A stretch of DNA of 64,000 bases from Vicinamibacteria bacterium (lineage in GTDB: Bacteria; Acidobacteriota; Vicinamibacteria; Vicinamibacterales; UBA8438). Location of the stretch: the NCBI GenBank assembly GCA_022820825.1, contig JAJEEU010000091.1:18898-82897 (forward strand). The letters run 5' to 3'. This document shows positions 9,871 to 25,986 of the stretch, in pieces. Both the position numbers and the translations under genes were made by a program. Every line of letters starts with the position of its first letter. Position 1 is the first letter of the stretch. The notes below the pieces were generated by a model. It was not told where the DNA came from. It made no database searches and was given only the letters and a program-made list of their open reading frames with translations.

Positions 9871-11541
9871 TCATTCGAGCAGCGGGCCCGGCGCCCCGAG
9901 CAGCAACTGGCGGTGCATCCCGAACGGCAGGAGTCCCTGGCCGAGGAGACGGTCGTGGAAGGCACGCAGCGAGAACGCCTTGCCCTCGGCCGCCTCGCAG
10001 TCGGCGCGCAGCTTGAGCAGCATCTGCTTGCCCAGCGCATACAGGACGTACCCCGGGTCGAACGTGCCCCGCTCGGCCTCTCCGCGGGCACGGCTCTCCT
10101 CGACGAAGGCTTGCTCGCGAAAGAAACGCACGCCCTGCTCGACGGAAAGGTCCTCGGCGTGCAGCCGGATGCCGACGACGGCCCGCGCCAGCCGCACCAG
10201 CGTCTCCGCAAGCTGGCCCAGCCTGACGACCGCGTTGCCCCGCGCGAACCCCTGCTCGAGCATCATCTGTTCGCAGTAGTGCGCCCAACCCTCGACGACC
10301 GACGTGGGTGCGAAGAGGGTCGACTTGCGGAGCGGCGGCTCCACGTTCTGCCGGAGATGCTCGAACTGGAGGAAGTGGCCCGGATAGGTCTCGTGGATCG
10401 AGATCGACCACAGCGTCGCCTCGTTGAAGCCCTGGAGGTGCTGCTCCTGCCGTTCCGCCGGCCAAGCCGGGTCGACGTTCGTGATGTAGTAGTAGGCGGG
10501 CAGCGCCTTCGCTTCGAACGGACCCGCCGTCGACAGGCTCGCGAACGTCCAGCGGTAGAACTCCGGGGTAGGCGCTACCAGGAGCGGCTCGTGGGCCGGC
10601 AGGGAAACGATCCGCTTCCGCTCCACGAATGTCGCCAGCTCCCCGACCTGCCGCCTGGCAACGGCCAGCAGCTCGCCGGCGGCCGGATGGCCGGACTGCA
10701 CCTCCTGCCACGCCGCGGTCCAGTCGCCGTTCAGGCCGGCGGCCACCTTCCGGAACTCCTCCTGCGTCGCGGCCAGCTCGCGCAGGACGATCGCCAGCAG
10801 CCGGTCCACCGGCAGGTCGATGCCGTCCTCCAGGCGCAGCTTCTGGACGAAGCGATCGGCGCCGAGCCGGAACGACGCACGGGTGCGCCGTGCGCCATTG
10901 TCGCGCAGATGCTCCGCGTAGCCCCCGAGCGCGTCGACCGCCACCGTGGATGCATCGGCCAGATCACCCAGCAGGTGCATGTCCTCCAGGTCGTGGAACG
11001 CCCGCGGCAGATCGCGCTCGATGAACGTGATCACCCCCGCGCACGACTCCAGACCGGCCCGCACGAACAACCCCGGCGGATCCGTCACGTTCTGCCGCGC
11101 GGCTTCCATCAGCCGCGGCGTCTGGCGCAGCTTGGAGACGACCCGGCGCGCACGCTGCTCGACCGGCGCATGGTCGAAAAGCAACTGTCCGGCCAGGCTC
11201 AGCGCCAGGGTCTCGGCGTAGTGGCGCGGACTCCTGCGCCACGTAGCGACTTCTTCCAGGTCGAACAGGCGCGCGCGGATGCAGTCTGCGAGCCGCTGCC
11301 TGTCGAGCTTCTCCCCGGCGGTCAACGTCGCTCCCGTGATCCCGTCGAGGCGCCGCATCCAGCCGCCGAGCTCCCGAATCCGGGCGTCGATCGCTGCGCG
11401 GCTGAAGTCCTCCACCAGGTCGTCGTGGAGATGGACGCCGTCGGCCGCGGCCGCAGTCGGACAGGTTTCGTACAGGTACGCCAGGTACTCGTCGAGGAAG
11501 CGGGACAGCGGCTCTACCGAATGCGCGGGCGGGCGTTTCAT
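9871..11541 (-). CDS. DUF885 domain-containing protein (putative metallopeptidase-like)
   Basis: HETYPGHFLQFEH motif and ALGKQMLLKLR C-terminal motif typical of DUF885. Confidence 0.85.
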   Translation of the reverse strand: MKRPPAHSVEPLSRFLDEYLAYLYETCPTAAAADGVHLHDDLVEDFSRAAIDARIRELGGWMRRLDGITGATLTAGEKLDRQRLADCIRARLFDLEEVATWRRSPRHYAETLALSLAGQLLFDHAPVEQRARRVVSKLRQTPRLMEAARQNVTDPPGLFVRAGLESCAGVITFIERDLPRAFHDLEDMHLLGDLADASTVAVDALGGYAEHLRDNGARRTRASFRLGADRFVQKLRLEDGIDLPVDRLLAIVLRELAATQEEFRKVAAGLNGDWTAAWQEVQSGHPAAGELLAVARRQVGELATFVERKRIVSLPAHEPLLVAPTPEFYRWTFASLSTAGPFEAKALPAYYYITNVDPAWPAERQEQHLQGFNEATLWSISIHETYPGHFLQFEHLRQNVEPPLRKSTLFAPTSVVEGWAHYCEQMMLEQGFARGNAVVRLGQLAETLVRLARAVVGIRLHAEDLSVEQGVRFFREQAFVEESRARGEAERGTFDPGYVLYALGKQMLLKLRADCEAAEGKAFSLRAFHDRLLGQGLLPFGMHRQLLLGAPGPLLE

Positions 11542-11597
11542 GGGACTCGGCGGCGAATGGTACAATACGGTCGCGGTTACGGCATTCTCCGCGACCC

Positions 11598-12503
11598 GTG
11601 GCACGACCTCCCAGCCGGCTGCCCCAACCCCGTCCGCCGGCCCACGCGCCGGCGCCCCGCGGCGCGCTCTATCTGGTCGCCACGCCGATCGGCAACCTGG
11701 AAGACATCACGCTGCGGGCCTTGCGCGTACTGCAGGAGGCCGATCTCATCGCCGCCGAGGATACGCGGCGCACTGCAAAGCTGTTGAACCACTACGACAT
11801 ACATACCACGTCCACGAGCTTCCATGTGCGCAACGAGGCCGCGAAGGGGCCGCGCCTGCTGGCCCGCCTGGCGGCCGGCGCGTCCGTCGCCCTCGTCTCC
11901 GACGCCGGCACGCCGCTGTTGTCAGATCCGGGGGGACGCCTCGTGCGCGATGCGCTGGCCGCCGGACACAAGGTCCACGCCGTGCCGGGCGCCAGCGCCG
12001 TGCTGACCGGGCTCGTGGCGTCCGGCCTCTCGGGCGACGGGTTCACGTTCGTCGGCTTTCCGCCGCCGCGCACGCGGGGCCGGAAACACTGGCTTGAGCA
12101 GCTTGACGCCGAGCCGCGGCCGATCATCATGTTCGAAGCCCCGCACCGCATCAAGGCCACCCTCGACGACATGGCTCGGGTTTTCGGGAGCCGGAGGGTT
12201 GCGGTATGCCGCGAAATGACGAAGTTGCACGAAGATTATGTCCTTGGTCCTGTTTCCGAGGTTGCAGCAAGCCTGTCCGAACCTCGAGGCGAGTACACGA
12301 TCGTCGTGGAGGCTGCCCCGGCGACACCGGGCGCCCACGCCGGCGACCCGCCCGCGGCAGCCGTCTGGAATGAATTCTGTCATTTAACAGAAAGCGGTGG
12401 GCTCAAGCGTCGCGGTGCAATCCGAAAGCTGGCGCAAAAGTACCAGCTCAGCTCGCGGGCCGTCTACTCGATCATTGAGGGCTGCAAGGACCTCCCGGGT
12501 TAG
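11598..12503 (+). CDS. rsmI: 16S rRNA (cytidine(1402)-2'-O)-methyltransferase
   Basis: LYLVATPIGNLEDITLRALRVLQEADLIAAEDTRRTAKLLNHY and VSDAGTPLLSDPG motifs. Confidence 0.95.
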   Translation: MARPPSRLPQPRPPAHAPAPRGALYLVATPIGNLEDITLRALRVLQEADLIAAEDTRRTAKLLNHYDIHTTSTSFHVRNEAAKGPRLLARLAAGASVALVSDAGTPLLSDPGGRLVRDALAAGHKVHAVPGASAVLTGLVASGLSGDGFTFVGFPPPRTRGRKHWLEQLDAEPRPIIMFEAPHRIKATLDDMARVFGSRRVAVCREMTKLHEDYVLGPVSEVAASLSEPRGEYTIVVEAAPATPGAHAGDPPAAAVWNEFCHLTESGGLKRRGAIRKLAQKYQLSSRAVYSIIEGCKDLPG

Positions 12504-12561
12504 GTCTTTCAACACACTTGCGTGGCTGCGCGTACTCTGCTAGCGTTCCCGCTTACCTCCG

Positions 12562-13107
12562 TTGTCTACCTCGATGGGTCGGGACGGGAACCTGCAGGCA
12601 CTCGGGGTCTACGAGCGCGCCGTCAAGGCCCTGCAACAAGGGCGCTACACGCAGGCCGCCGCGCACTTTCGGAAGGTGATCGACAACTTTCCGGATGTAC
12701 CCGAGCTGCACGAGCGCCGCCGGCGCTATATGGCCGTCTGCGAGCGGGCGTCTCAGCCATCGCCGACACCCGAGACCGTGGAGGATCGCCTGTACGCCGC
12801 TACGCTCGCCCTCAACTCGGGGCTGCAGGACGAGGCCTTGCAATACCTCACCGTGTGCGCGCAGGAGCGTCCCGACAGCGATCACGTGCAGTACATGCTC
12901 GCCGTCGCCCGCGCGGACGCCGGCGACCTTTCGGCCGCCGCCAGCCATCTCCTGCGCGCCGTCGCGCTCAATTCGGACAACCGGTTCCTGGCCCGCAACG
13001 AGCCGAGCTTCGACCGGCTCCGCGCCGACGCCGCGGTGCAGAAGGCATTGGAGACGCCCGGCGCCGGGCCGCGGACCGCGGATTCCGATAGTCCGGCAAC
13101 CAGGTGA
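12562..13107 (+). CDS. TPR-repeat protein
   Basis: YERAVKALQQGRYTQAAAHFRKVIDNFPDVPELHERRRRYM TPR pattern; overlaps glmU start. Confidence 0.7.
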   Translation: MSTSMGRDGNLQALGVYERAVKALQQGRYTQAAAHFRKVIDNFPDVPELHERRRRYMAVCERASQPSPTPETVEDRLYAATLALNSGLQDEALQYLTVCAQERPDSDHVQYMLAVARADAGDLSAAASHLLRAVALNSDNRFLARNEPSFDRLRADAAVQKALETPGAGPRTADSDSPATR

Positions 13108-14522
13108 GCCAGCAGCCCGCCGGCGGCGAAGCGGCCGCCGCACCAGGCGGTCCGGACGCCTGCCATGTCATCGTGCTGGCCGCCGGCCAGGGCCGCCGCA
13201 TGGGCGGGATCCGGCCGAAGGTGCTGCACCGCCTCGCCGGACCCACGCTGATCGGCCACGTGCTGCGAGCCGCCGCCACGCTGGCGCCCGCCTCGACGAC
13301 CGTGGTGGTAGGCCATCAGGCGGACGCCGTCGTGCAGGCGATTGGACCCGGACCGCGTTTCGTCCGGCAGGCGCCGCAGCTCGGCACCGCGCACGCGCTG
13401 CTGCAGGCCGAGCCGGTGCTGGCCGGCTGCGCCGGCAGCCTGGTGGTGCTGTCCGGTGACGTGCCGCGCATCCGGCCGGACACGTTGCGCCGCCTCGCCG
13501 CCGCCCATGCGGCGGCCGGCGCCGCGGCGACGGTCCTCACCGCGGAGCTGCCGCGCCCGTTCGGCTACGGCCGCGTGGTGCGCATTGACGGCCGCTTCGG
13601 CCGGATCGTGGAAGAAACGGAGGCGACGCCGGCCCAGCGGGCGATTCGCGAGGTCAACAGCGGCATCTACGTCTTCGACCTCGTACCGCTGTTCGAGGCG
13701 CTCCGCCGAATCCCTGCCGCGGGGCCGCGGCGCGAGCGCTACCTGCCGGCGGTGCTGTCGCTGTACCGGCGGCAGGGACTGGCCGTGGAAACGGTCGGCG
13801 CCGGCGACCCGCACGAGATTCGAGGCATCAACAGTCAGACCGAGCTGGCGGAAGTGAGCCGCATCATGAGACAGAACAAGAACGAGGAACTGATGGCCGC
13901 GGGCGTGACGATCGAGGACCCCGCGACAACGTACATCGACGACGCCGTCCGCGTCGGACCCGACACGGTGATCCACCCCGGCGTCACGCTCGAAGGGAAC
14001 ACCACCATCGGGGCGCGGTGCGAGCTGCATTCCGGCGTCCGCATCGCCAACTCGGCGGTGGGCGACGACGTCACGGTCAACAACTTCTGCGTGATCACCG
14101 GTGCGCAAGTCGATGCGGGCGGCCGCATCGGGCCGTTCGCGCACCTGCGGCCCGGCACGGTCGTGCGCGAAGCGGCGCGCGTGGGCAATTTCGTCGAGTT
14201 GAAGAAGGCGACGCTGGGGCCCGGCTCCAAGGCCAACCACCTGAGCTACGTGGGCGACGCCACCGTCGGCGCCGGCGTGAACGTCGGCGCCGGCACAATC
14301 ACGTGCAACTACGACGGGGAGTCCAAGCACCGGACCACGGTGGAGGACGGCGCGTTCATCGGGAGCGGCACGCAACTCGTGGCGCCGGTGACGATCGGTC
14401 GCGGCGCGTACGTGGCCGCCGGGTCGTGCGTTACCCGGGACGTGCCGCCCGAAGCGCTGGCGGTGGCCCGCAGCCGGCAGGACAACAAGCCGGACTGGGC
14501 GACCCGGCGGCGGCGGCGATGA
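13104..14522 (+). CDS. glmU: Bifunctional UDP-N-acetylglucosamine pyrophosphorylase / glucosamine-1-phosphate N-acetyltransferase
   Basis: VLAAGQGRRMGGIRPKVLHRLAG, C-terminal LbH repeats, NHLSYVGDATVGAGVNVGAGTITCNYDG. Confidence 0.96.
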   Translation: MSQQPAGGEAAAAPGGPDACHVIVLAAGQGRRMGGIRPKVLHRLAGPTLIGHVLRAAATLAPASTTVVVGHQADAVVQAIGPGPRFVRQAPQLGTAHALLQAEPVLAGCAGSLVVLSGDVPRIRPDTLRRLAAAHAAAGAAATVLTAELPRPFGYGRVVRIDGRFGRIVEETEATPAQRAIREVNSGIYVFDLVPLFEALRRIPAAGPRRERYLPAVLSLYRRQGLAVETVGAGDPHEIRGINSQTELAEVSRIMRQNKNEELMAAGVTIEDPATTYIDDAVRVGPDTVIHPGVTLEGNTTIGARCELHSGVRIANSAVGDDVTVNNFCVITGAQVDAGGRIGPFAHLRPGTVVREAARVGNFVELKKATLGPGSKANHLSYVGDATVGAGVNVGAGTITCNYDGESKHRTTVEDGAFIGSGTQLVAPVTIGRGAYVAAGSCVTRDVPPEALAVARSRQDNKPDWATRRRRR

Positions 14523-14528
14523 GGACCA

Positions 14529-14640
14529 GCCGCGCACGGCGCAGCCCGGCCAGCGCGGCGCGGGGCTATGGGGTCCCCGCTAGCGCTGGCCGGGGGGCTT
14601 GGGGGCGCAGCCCCCATCTGGCAAAGCCGGGTATGCTGTC
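14529..14640 (+). repeat. Structured intergenic repeat, copy A (three-hairpin element)
   Basis: GCCGCGC-ACG-GCGCAGC hairpin (one mismatch); perfect 12-bp stem CCCGGCCAGCGC (14545-14556)/GCGCTGGCCGGG (14583-14594) enclosing GCGGGG/CCCCGC; terminal hairpin GGGGGC-GCA-GCCCCC; shared with copies at 37846..37965 and 51544..51645. Confidence 0.85.
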
Positions 14641-14656
14641 CTGAGGACAAGCGGTC

Positions 14657-16501
<1,845 letters not shown>

Positions 16502-16509
16502 AGCGGTCC

Positions 16510-18747
16510 GTGCAGTTCCTCGAGGAGCTCAATCCCGAACAGCGCCAGGCGGTGCTGCATGTCGACGGTCCGCTGCTGATCCTGGCGGGCGCGGGCTCCG
16601 GCAAGACGCGCGTCATCGCCTACCGCACGGCGTACCTCATCGGCGACGGTCACGCGGCGCCGGAAGAGGTGCTGGCCGTCACGTTCACGAACAAGGCCGC
16701 GGAGGAGATGCGCGAGCGGATCGAGCGGCTGCTCGGATCCCGGCAGCAGCGGCTCTGGCTGTCGACGTTTCACGCGTTCTGCGCGCGGCTGCTGCGGCGC
16801 GAGGCGCCCCTGGTCGACCTGTCGCGCAACTTCGTCATCTACGACTCGTCGGACCAGTTGGCGGTCGTGCGCCGGGCACTGGCCGAGCTCGGCATCGACG
16901 AGCGCATGACGAATCCGCGCGCCGTCCGGGCGCGCATCAGCGAGGCGAAGAACCGGATGGAGGACGCCGCGGATATCGCCGCGAGCGCCCGCGGCTTCCG
17001 GGACGAGCAGCTCGCGCGCGTCTTCGAGCGCTACGAGGCGGCGCTCGCGGCCGCCAACGCCCTGGACTTTGACGACCTGCTGCTCAAGGCGGTGGCGTTG
17101 TTCAACTCGTCGGACGCGGCGCGCAGCCGCTACGGCGAACAGTTCCGCTACGTCATGGTCGACGAGTACCAGGACACGAACCGCCCGCAGTACGAGTTGA
17201 TCCGGCAGCTTGCGGCCCACCGCAACCTGTGCGTGGTGGGCGACCCGGACCAGTCGATCTACAGGTGGCGCGGCGCCGACATCCGCAACATCCTGGACTT
17301 CGAGCAGGATTTCCCCGAAACCACCGTGGTCCGGCTGGAGCGCAACTACCGCTCCACGCAGATGATTCTGGACGCCGCCGGGGGCGTGATCAGCCGCAAC
17401 CGCGGCCGCAAGGAGAAACGGCTGTGGACGGACCGTGCGGGGGGCGGGCCGATCGTCGTGCACCGCGCGCAGGACGAGCTGGAGGAGGCCGACTTCGCGG
17501 TCCGGCGGCTGCGGGCAGCGCTCGACCGCGGCGACGAATCGGTGGCCGTCCTGTACCGCACGAACGCACAGTCGCGGGCGATCGAGGACACGCTCCTGCG
17601 GGAGGGGCTCCCCTACCGCATCGTCGGCGGCGTCCGGTTCTACGAACGGAAGGAGATCAAGGACGCCCTGTCGTTCCTGAAGCTGGCCGTCGAGCCCGAG
17701 GACGACGTCAGCATGCGGCGGGTCATCAACGTGCCGCCGCGCGGCATCGGCAAGGGGGTCATGGAGGCGCTCGAGCAACTCGGCGCCGCGGACGCCTCCG
17801 AAGGGCCGTTGTTCGGGGACGCCGGCGCCCCGCGTGCGCAGCCGTCGCTCTGGAAGCGGCTGGGGCGGGCGGTGGACGAACGGCTGGTGCCCACGCGGGC
17901 CGTGGCCGCGCTCGCCGGCTTCCGCACGCTGCTGCAGGAGCTGGCCGCGATTGCCGCCACGGAGTCCGCGTCGGTCACCCTGGAGCGGACCCTGCACCGC
18001 ACGGGCTACCTGCAGGCGCTGGAGGAGGCAAACACCGAGGAAGCCGAGGGCCGTCTGGCCAACCTGGCCGAGCTGGTTTCGGCGGCCCGCGACTACGAGG
18101 TGCGCGAGGAGGAGGCCAGCCTGGCCGGCTTCATCGACCGCCTGTCGCTGCGTTCCGAGACGGACGACGAGCAAGGCGCCGCCGACGCCCGCATCTGGCT
18201 GATGACGCTGCACGCCGCCAAGGGTCTGGAGTTTCCGCTGGTGATCATCTCCGGCATGGAGGAGGGCCTGTTCCCCCATGCGCGCTCGTCGGCCGACGAC
18301 GCGGAGCTCGAGGAGGAGCGCCGGCTGTGCTACGTCGGGATGACCCGCGCCGAGTCGCAGCTCGTCCTGACCAGCGCCGCGCGGCGGCGGGTGTTCGGCG
18401 AGTACCGGTCAACCGAGGCCTCCCGGTTTCTCGACGAGATTCCGCCCGAGCTCGTGGACATCGCGCCCGGCGCATCCTTCGCGCCGCCCGTGCGGCGCCG
18501 GTCCGGGTCGTTCGGGCGCCAGTGGGAGCGGTCCACGGATGCCGCGGCGCCGGAGTTCGACGACGCCGACGAGGATCAGTCAGCCGGCGGCGTGCGGCCG
18601 GGGATGCGCGTCCGCCATGACAAGTTCGGCCTCGGCGTGGTCGCGGCGGTGGAGCCGGTAGCGGGCGACCTGAAGCTCACGGTGCGCTTCGAAGCCGTCG
18701 GGCACAAGAAACTGATGGCGCGCTACGCGCGGCTGCGGCCGGCCTGA
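16510..18747 (+). CDS. pcrA: UvrD/PcrA-family ATP-dependent DNA helicase
   Basis: GTG start; LNPEQRQAVLHVDGPLLILAGAGSGKTRVIAYRTAYLI, VVGDPDQSIYRWRGADIRNIL, LMTLHAAKGLEFPLVIISGMEEGLFPH. Confidence 0.95.
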   Translation: MQFLEELNPEQRQAVLHVDGPLLILAGAGSGKTRVIAYRTAYLIGDGHAAPEEVLAVTFTNKAAEEMRERIERLLGSRQQRLWLSTFHAFCARLLRREAPLVDLSRNFVIYDSSDQLAVVRRALAELGIDERMTNPRAVRARISEAKNRMEDAADIAASARGFRDEQLARVFERYEAALAAANALDFDDLLLKAVALFNSSDAARSRYGEQFRYVMVDEYQDTNRPQYELIRQLAAHRNLCVVGDPDQSIYRWRGADIRNILDFEQDFPETTVVRLERNYRSTQMILDAAGGVISRNRGRKEKRLWTDRAGGGPIVVHRAQDELEEADFAVRRLRAALDRGDESVAVLYRTNAQSRAIEDTLLREGLPYRIVGGVRFYERKEIKDALSFLKLAVEPEDDVSMRRVINVPPRGIGKGVMEALEQLGAADASEGPLFGDAGAPRAQPSLWKRLGRAVDERLVPTRAVAALAGFRTLLQELAAIAATESASVTLERTLHRTGYLQALEEANTEEAEGRLANLAELVSAARDYEVREEEASLAGFIDRLSLRSETDDEQGAADARIWLMTLHAAKGLEFPLVIISGMEEGLFPHARSSADDAELEEERRLCYVGMTRAESQLVLTSAARRRVFGEYRSTEASRFLDEIPPELVDIAPGASFAPPVRRRSGSFGRQWERSTDAAAPEFDDADEDQSAGGVRPGMRVRHDKFGLGVVAAVEPVAGDLKLTVRFEAVGHKKLMARYARLRPA

Positions 18748-18775
18748 TGCCGCGCGTGACGGTGATCGGGGCGGT

Positions 18776-19498
18776 TCAGGAGTCGATGCCGGTGATGATC
18801 CAGCGACCCTCGATCATTCCGGATGCGCCGTTGAGCTCGACCCGCTGCAGGGTGATGACCATGGTCCGGTCTTCCTCGCTGCCGTCACGCTCCACGGCTG
18901 CGCTGATGGTGACTTCCTTGGTCAACAGCTCCCCTTCCAGGGCCTGGACGTCGATCGGCTCGTTCGGGTCGTAGGCGCTGACCGAAGCCACGGCGCTCTC
19001 GTCGGACAGGGCAGTCTCGGCGGCCGCCACCGCGCGCGAGTGGTCCTGCGACCCCTGGCGGAACCTGGTCCACTCCTCCTGGACGTCGCGATCGCGCGAC
19101 CGGACGTCCTCGTCGCCCCGCTCGGCCTCGATGACGCGGGCGATGGCATCGAGGTTGCCATCCTGGTACGCCTTCATCTCGGCGGCGAACTCCCTTTGCT
19201 CCTGCTGCGCCTGCGCCAGGGCGGCGGCCATCTCGCGCATGCGCAGGGGCCGGCGCTGCTCCTCGGTGATGGTCTCGACGTCGAAGCTGCCGACGGTGCC
19301 TTCCGTATCCGGGTTGAACGCCACCATGGAGATGCCGCCCAGGGTGGTCCGGTCGTTGAATCGCGAGGCCCTGAAGAAGCTGCTGATCAGCGCCTGCTCC
19401 TCGCCACCGCCGCCGCATGCAGCCAGTAATCCACCGAGGGCAAGAACCAGGGCGACGAGCAGGCTGATGTTGGCTTTCGACACGTTCCACCACGACAT
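18776..19498 (-). CDS. Putative lipoprotein of unknown function
   Basis: N-terminal hydrophobic segment with lipobox LLAACGGGG. Confidence 0.65.
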   Translation of the reverse strand: MSWWNVSKANISLLVALVLALGGLLAACGGGGEEQALISSFFRASRFNDRTTLGGISMVAFNPDTEGTVGSFDVETITEEQRRPLRMREMAAALAQAQQEQREFAAEMKAYQDGNLDAIARVIEAERGDEDVRSRDRDVQEEWTRFRQGSQDHSRAVAAAETALSDESAVASVSAYDPNEPIDVQALEGELLTKEVTISAAVERDGSEEDRTMVITLQRVELNGASGMIEGRWIITGIDS

Positions 19499-19548
19499 GG
19501 TCTGCCTCCCCTCGAACCGCGCTGCCAGACGGTAGCCGCGGCCGGCGC

Positions 19549-22032
<2,484 letters not shown>

Positions 22033-22066
22033 GGGGTGCGGCAGTGCGACCGGGTCGGGTCGCGCT

Positions 22067-24583
<2,517 letters not shown>

Positions 24584-24597
24584 CTATGGATACTGCA

Positions 24598-25710
24598 TCA
24601 GACGCGCATCGGCATGATGACGTAGGTGTAGTCGAACCCGCTGTCGCCGACCGGCCGCATGACCGCCTGGCTCATTTCGTCCTTGAACTCGAGGCGCACG
24701 CTGTCGGCCTCCGCAACGTTCAGGAAATCGAGGACGTACTGGGCGTTGAAGCAAACGTCGAGGGGATCCCCCGAGTACTCGACCGCAAGCGACTCGGTCG
24801 CCTCCCCCACTTCCGGGCTGCTCGACACGATGTCCATGGCGCCTTCCGTGAACTTGAACTTCACGGCGCGCGAGCGGTCGCTCGACAGCAGCGCCACCCT
24901 CCTGATCGCGTTCGTCAGCCGGTCTCGCTCGAACTCCACGACCTTGTCGTTCTGCTTCGGGATGACGCGGTCGTAGGCCGGAAACTGGGCGTCTATCACC
25001 CGCGAAACGAGCTGCCGCCCATCCACGTCGAAGAACAGGTGGTTCTCGCCGCACTCGTAGCGGATTTCCCCTTCTCCCTCCACCAGCAGCCGCGACAACT
25101 CCCACAGCGTTTTCTTCGGCAGGATGGCCCGCGCCTCGTCCGCGGTCTCGTCCTGCGCCTCCCGCTTGGCCGACACGAGCGCCAGGCGGTGGCCGTCGGT
25201 AGCCACCAGGCACATCTCGTCGGGCCGCAGTATGAACAGCGCGCCGTTCAGGAAGTACCGGGTGTCCTCACCGGTGATCGCGAACTGCGTCCGCGCAACC
25301 ATTTCGCGGACGGCATCCCCGGCCAGCATGACCGGCGGCGCGCCGCCGGACGCCGCCAGCGTCGGAAAATCCTCGCGCGGCAACGTCTGCATGCGCGAAT
25401 CGAAGCTCTCGGCCGCCACCTTCACCGAGCCCTTGGCTTCCTGCCGGATCAGGATTTCCGTTTCCGGCAGCGCCCGCACGACCTCGTACAGCTTCTTCGC
25501 CGGAACGGTGACGGCGCCGGCTGTCGTGACCGTCGCCGCGCAGCCGCTGCGCAGCGACACCTCGAGATCGGTCGCCAGCAGGCGCACCTGCTCCCCTTCA
25601 GCCTCCAGCAGCACGTTCGCAAGCACCGGGATGGTGTTCTTACGCTCGACGATCCCTTGAAAAAGCTGCAATTCGCGCAGCAAATCGGTCTTGCGAACCT
25701 TTAGTTCCAT
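24598..25710 (-). CDS. dnaN: DNA polymerase III sliding clamp (beta subunit)
   Basis: Three-domain clamp sequence ending VMRPVGDSGFDYTYVIMPMRV. Confidence 0.96.
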   Translation of the reverse strand: MELKVRKTDLLRELQLFQGIVERKNTIPVLANVLLEAEGEQVRLLATDLEVSLRSGCAATVTTAGAVTVPAKKLYEVVRALPETEILIRQEAKGSVKVAAESFDSRMQTLPREDFPTLAASGGAPPVMLAGDAVREMVARTQFAITGEDTRYFLNGALFILRPDEMCLVATDGHRLALVSAKREAQDETADEARAILPKKTLWELSRLLVEGEGEIRYECGENHLFFDVDGRQLVSRVIDAQFPAYDRVIPKQNDKVVEFERDRLTNAIRRVALLSSDRSRAVKFKFTEGAMDIVSSSPEVGEATESLAVEYSGDPLDVCFNAQYVLDFLNVAEADSVRLEFKDEMSQAVMRPVGDSGFDYTYVIMPMRV

Positions 25711-25740
25711 GTGCTGAGTGACCTCGGTTGCGGGAGTCGG

Positions 25741-25862
25741 GACCAGCGATCATGAAGCGATCATGATCTTTGGAAAGAACATGAAGAATTATAAACGAGA
25801 TATAGTCCCAAGACAAGTGTGGAAGATGTCCGCAAAGTATTGAAAACAGGAAATTTAGTCGC
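25741..25862. other. AT-rich segment in dnaN-dnaA intergenic region, candidate duplex unwinding element
   Basis: Strongly AT-enriched relative to surroundings; GATCATGA-AGC-GATCATGA direct repeat at 25748-25766; aattataaacgagatatag stretch. Confidence 0.45.
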
Positions 25863-25986
25863 GTCCAGGCTGCGGATGCGCAAGCGCCGCGCGCAACGCG
25901 GCCTGCGGATGGCCGCGATTCCACCTCGGGCGTCGCGCCGCGCGCTGTGGGCCGTGTGGACGAGGGGGAGCCAACGCCGGTTTCCG

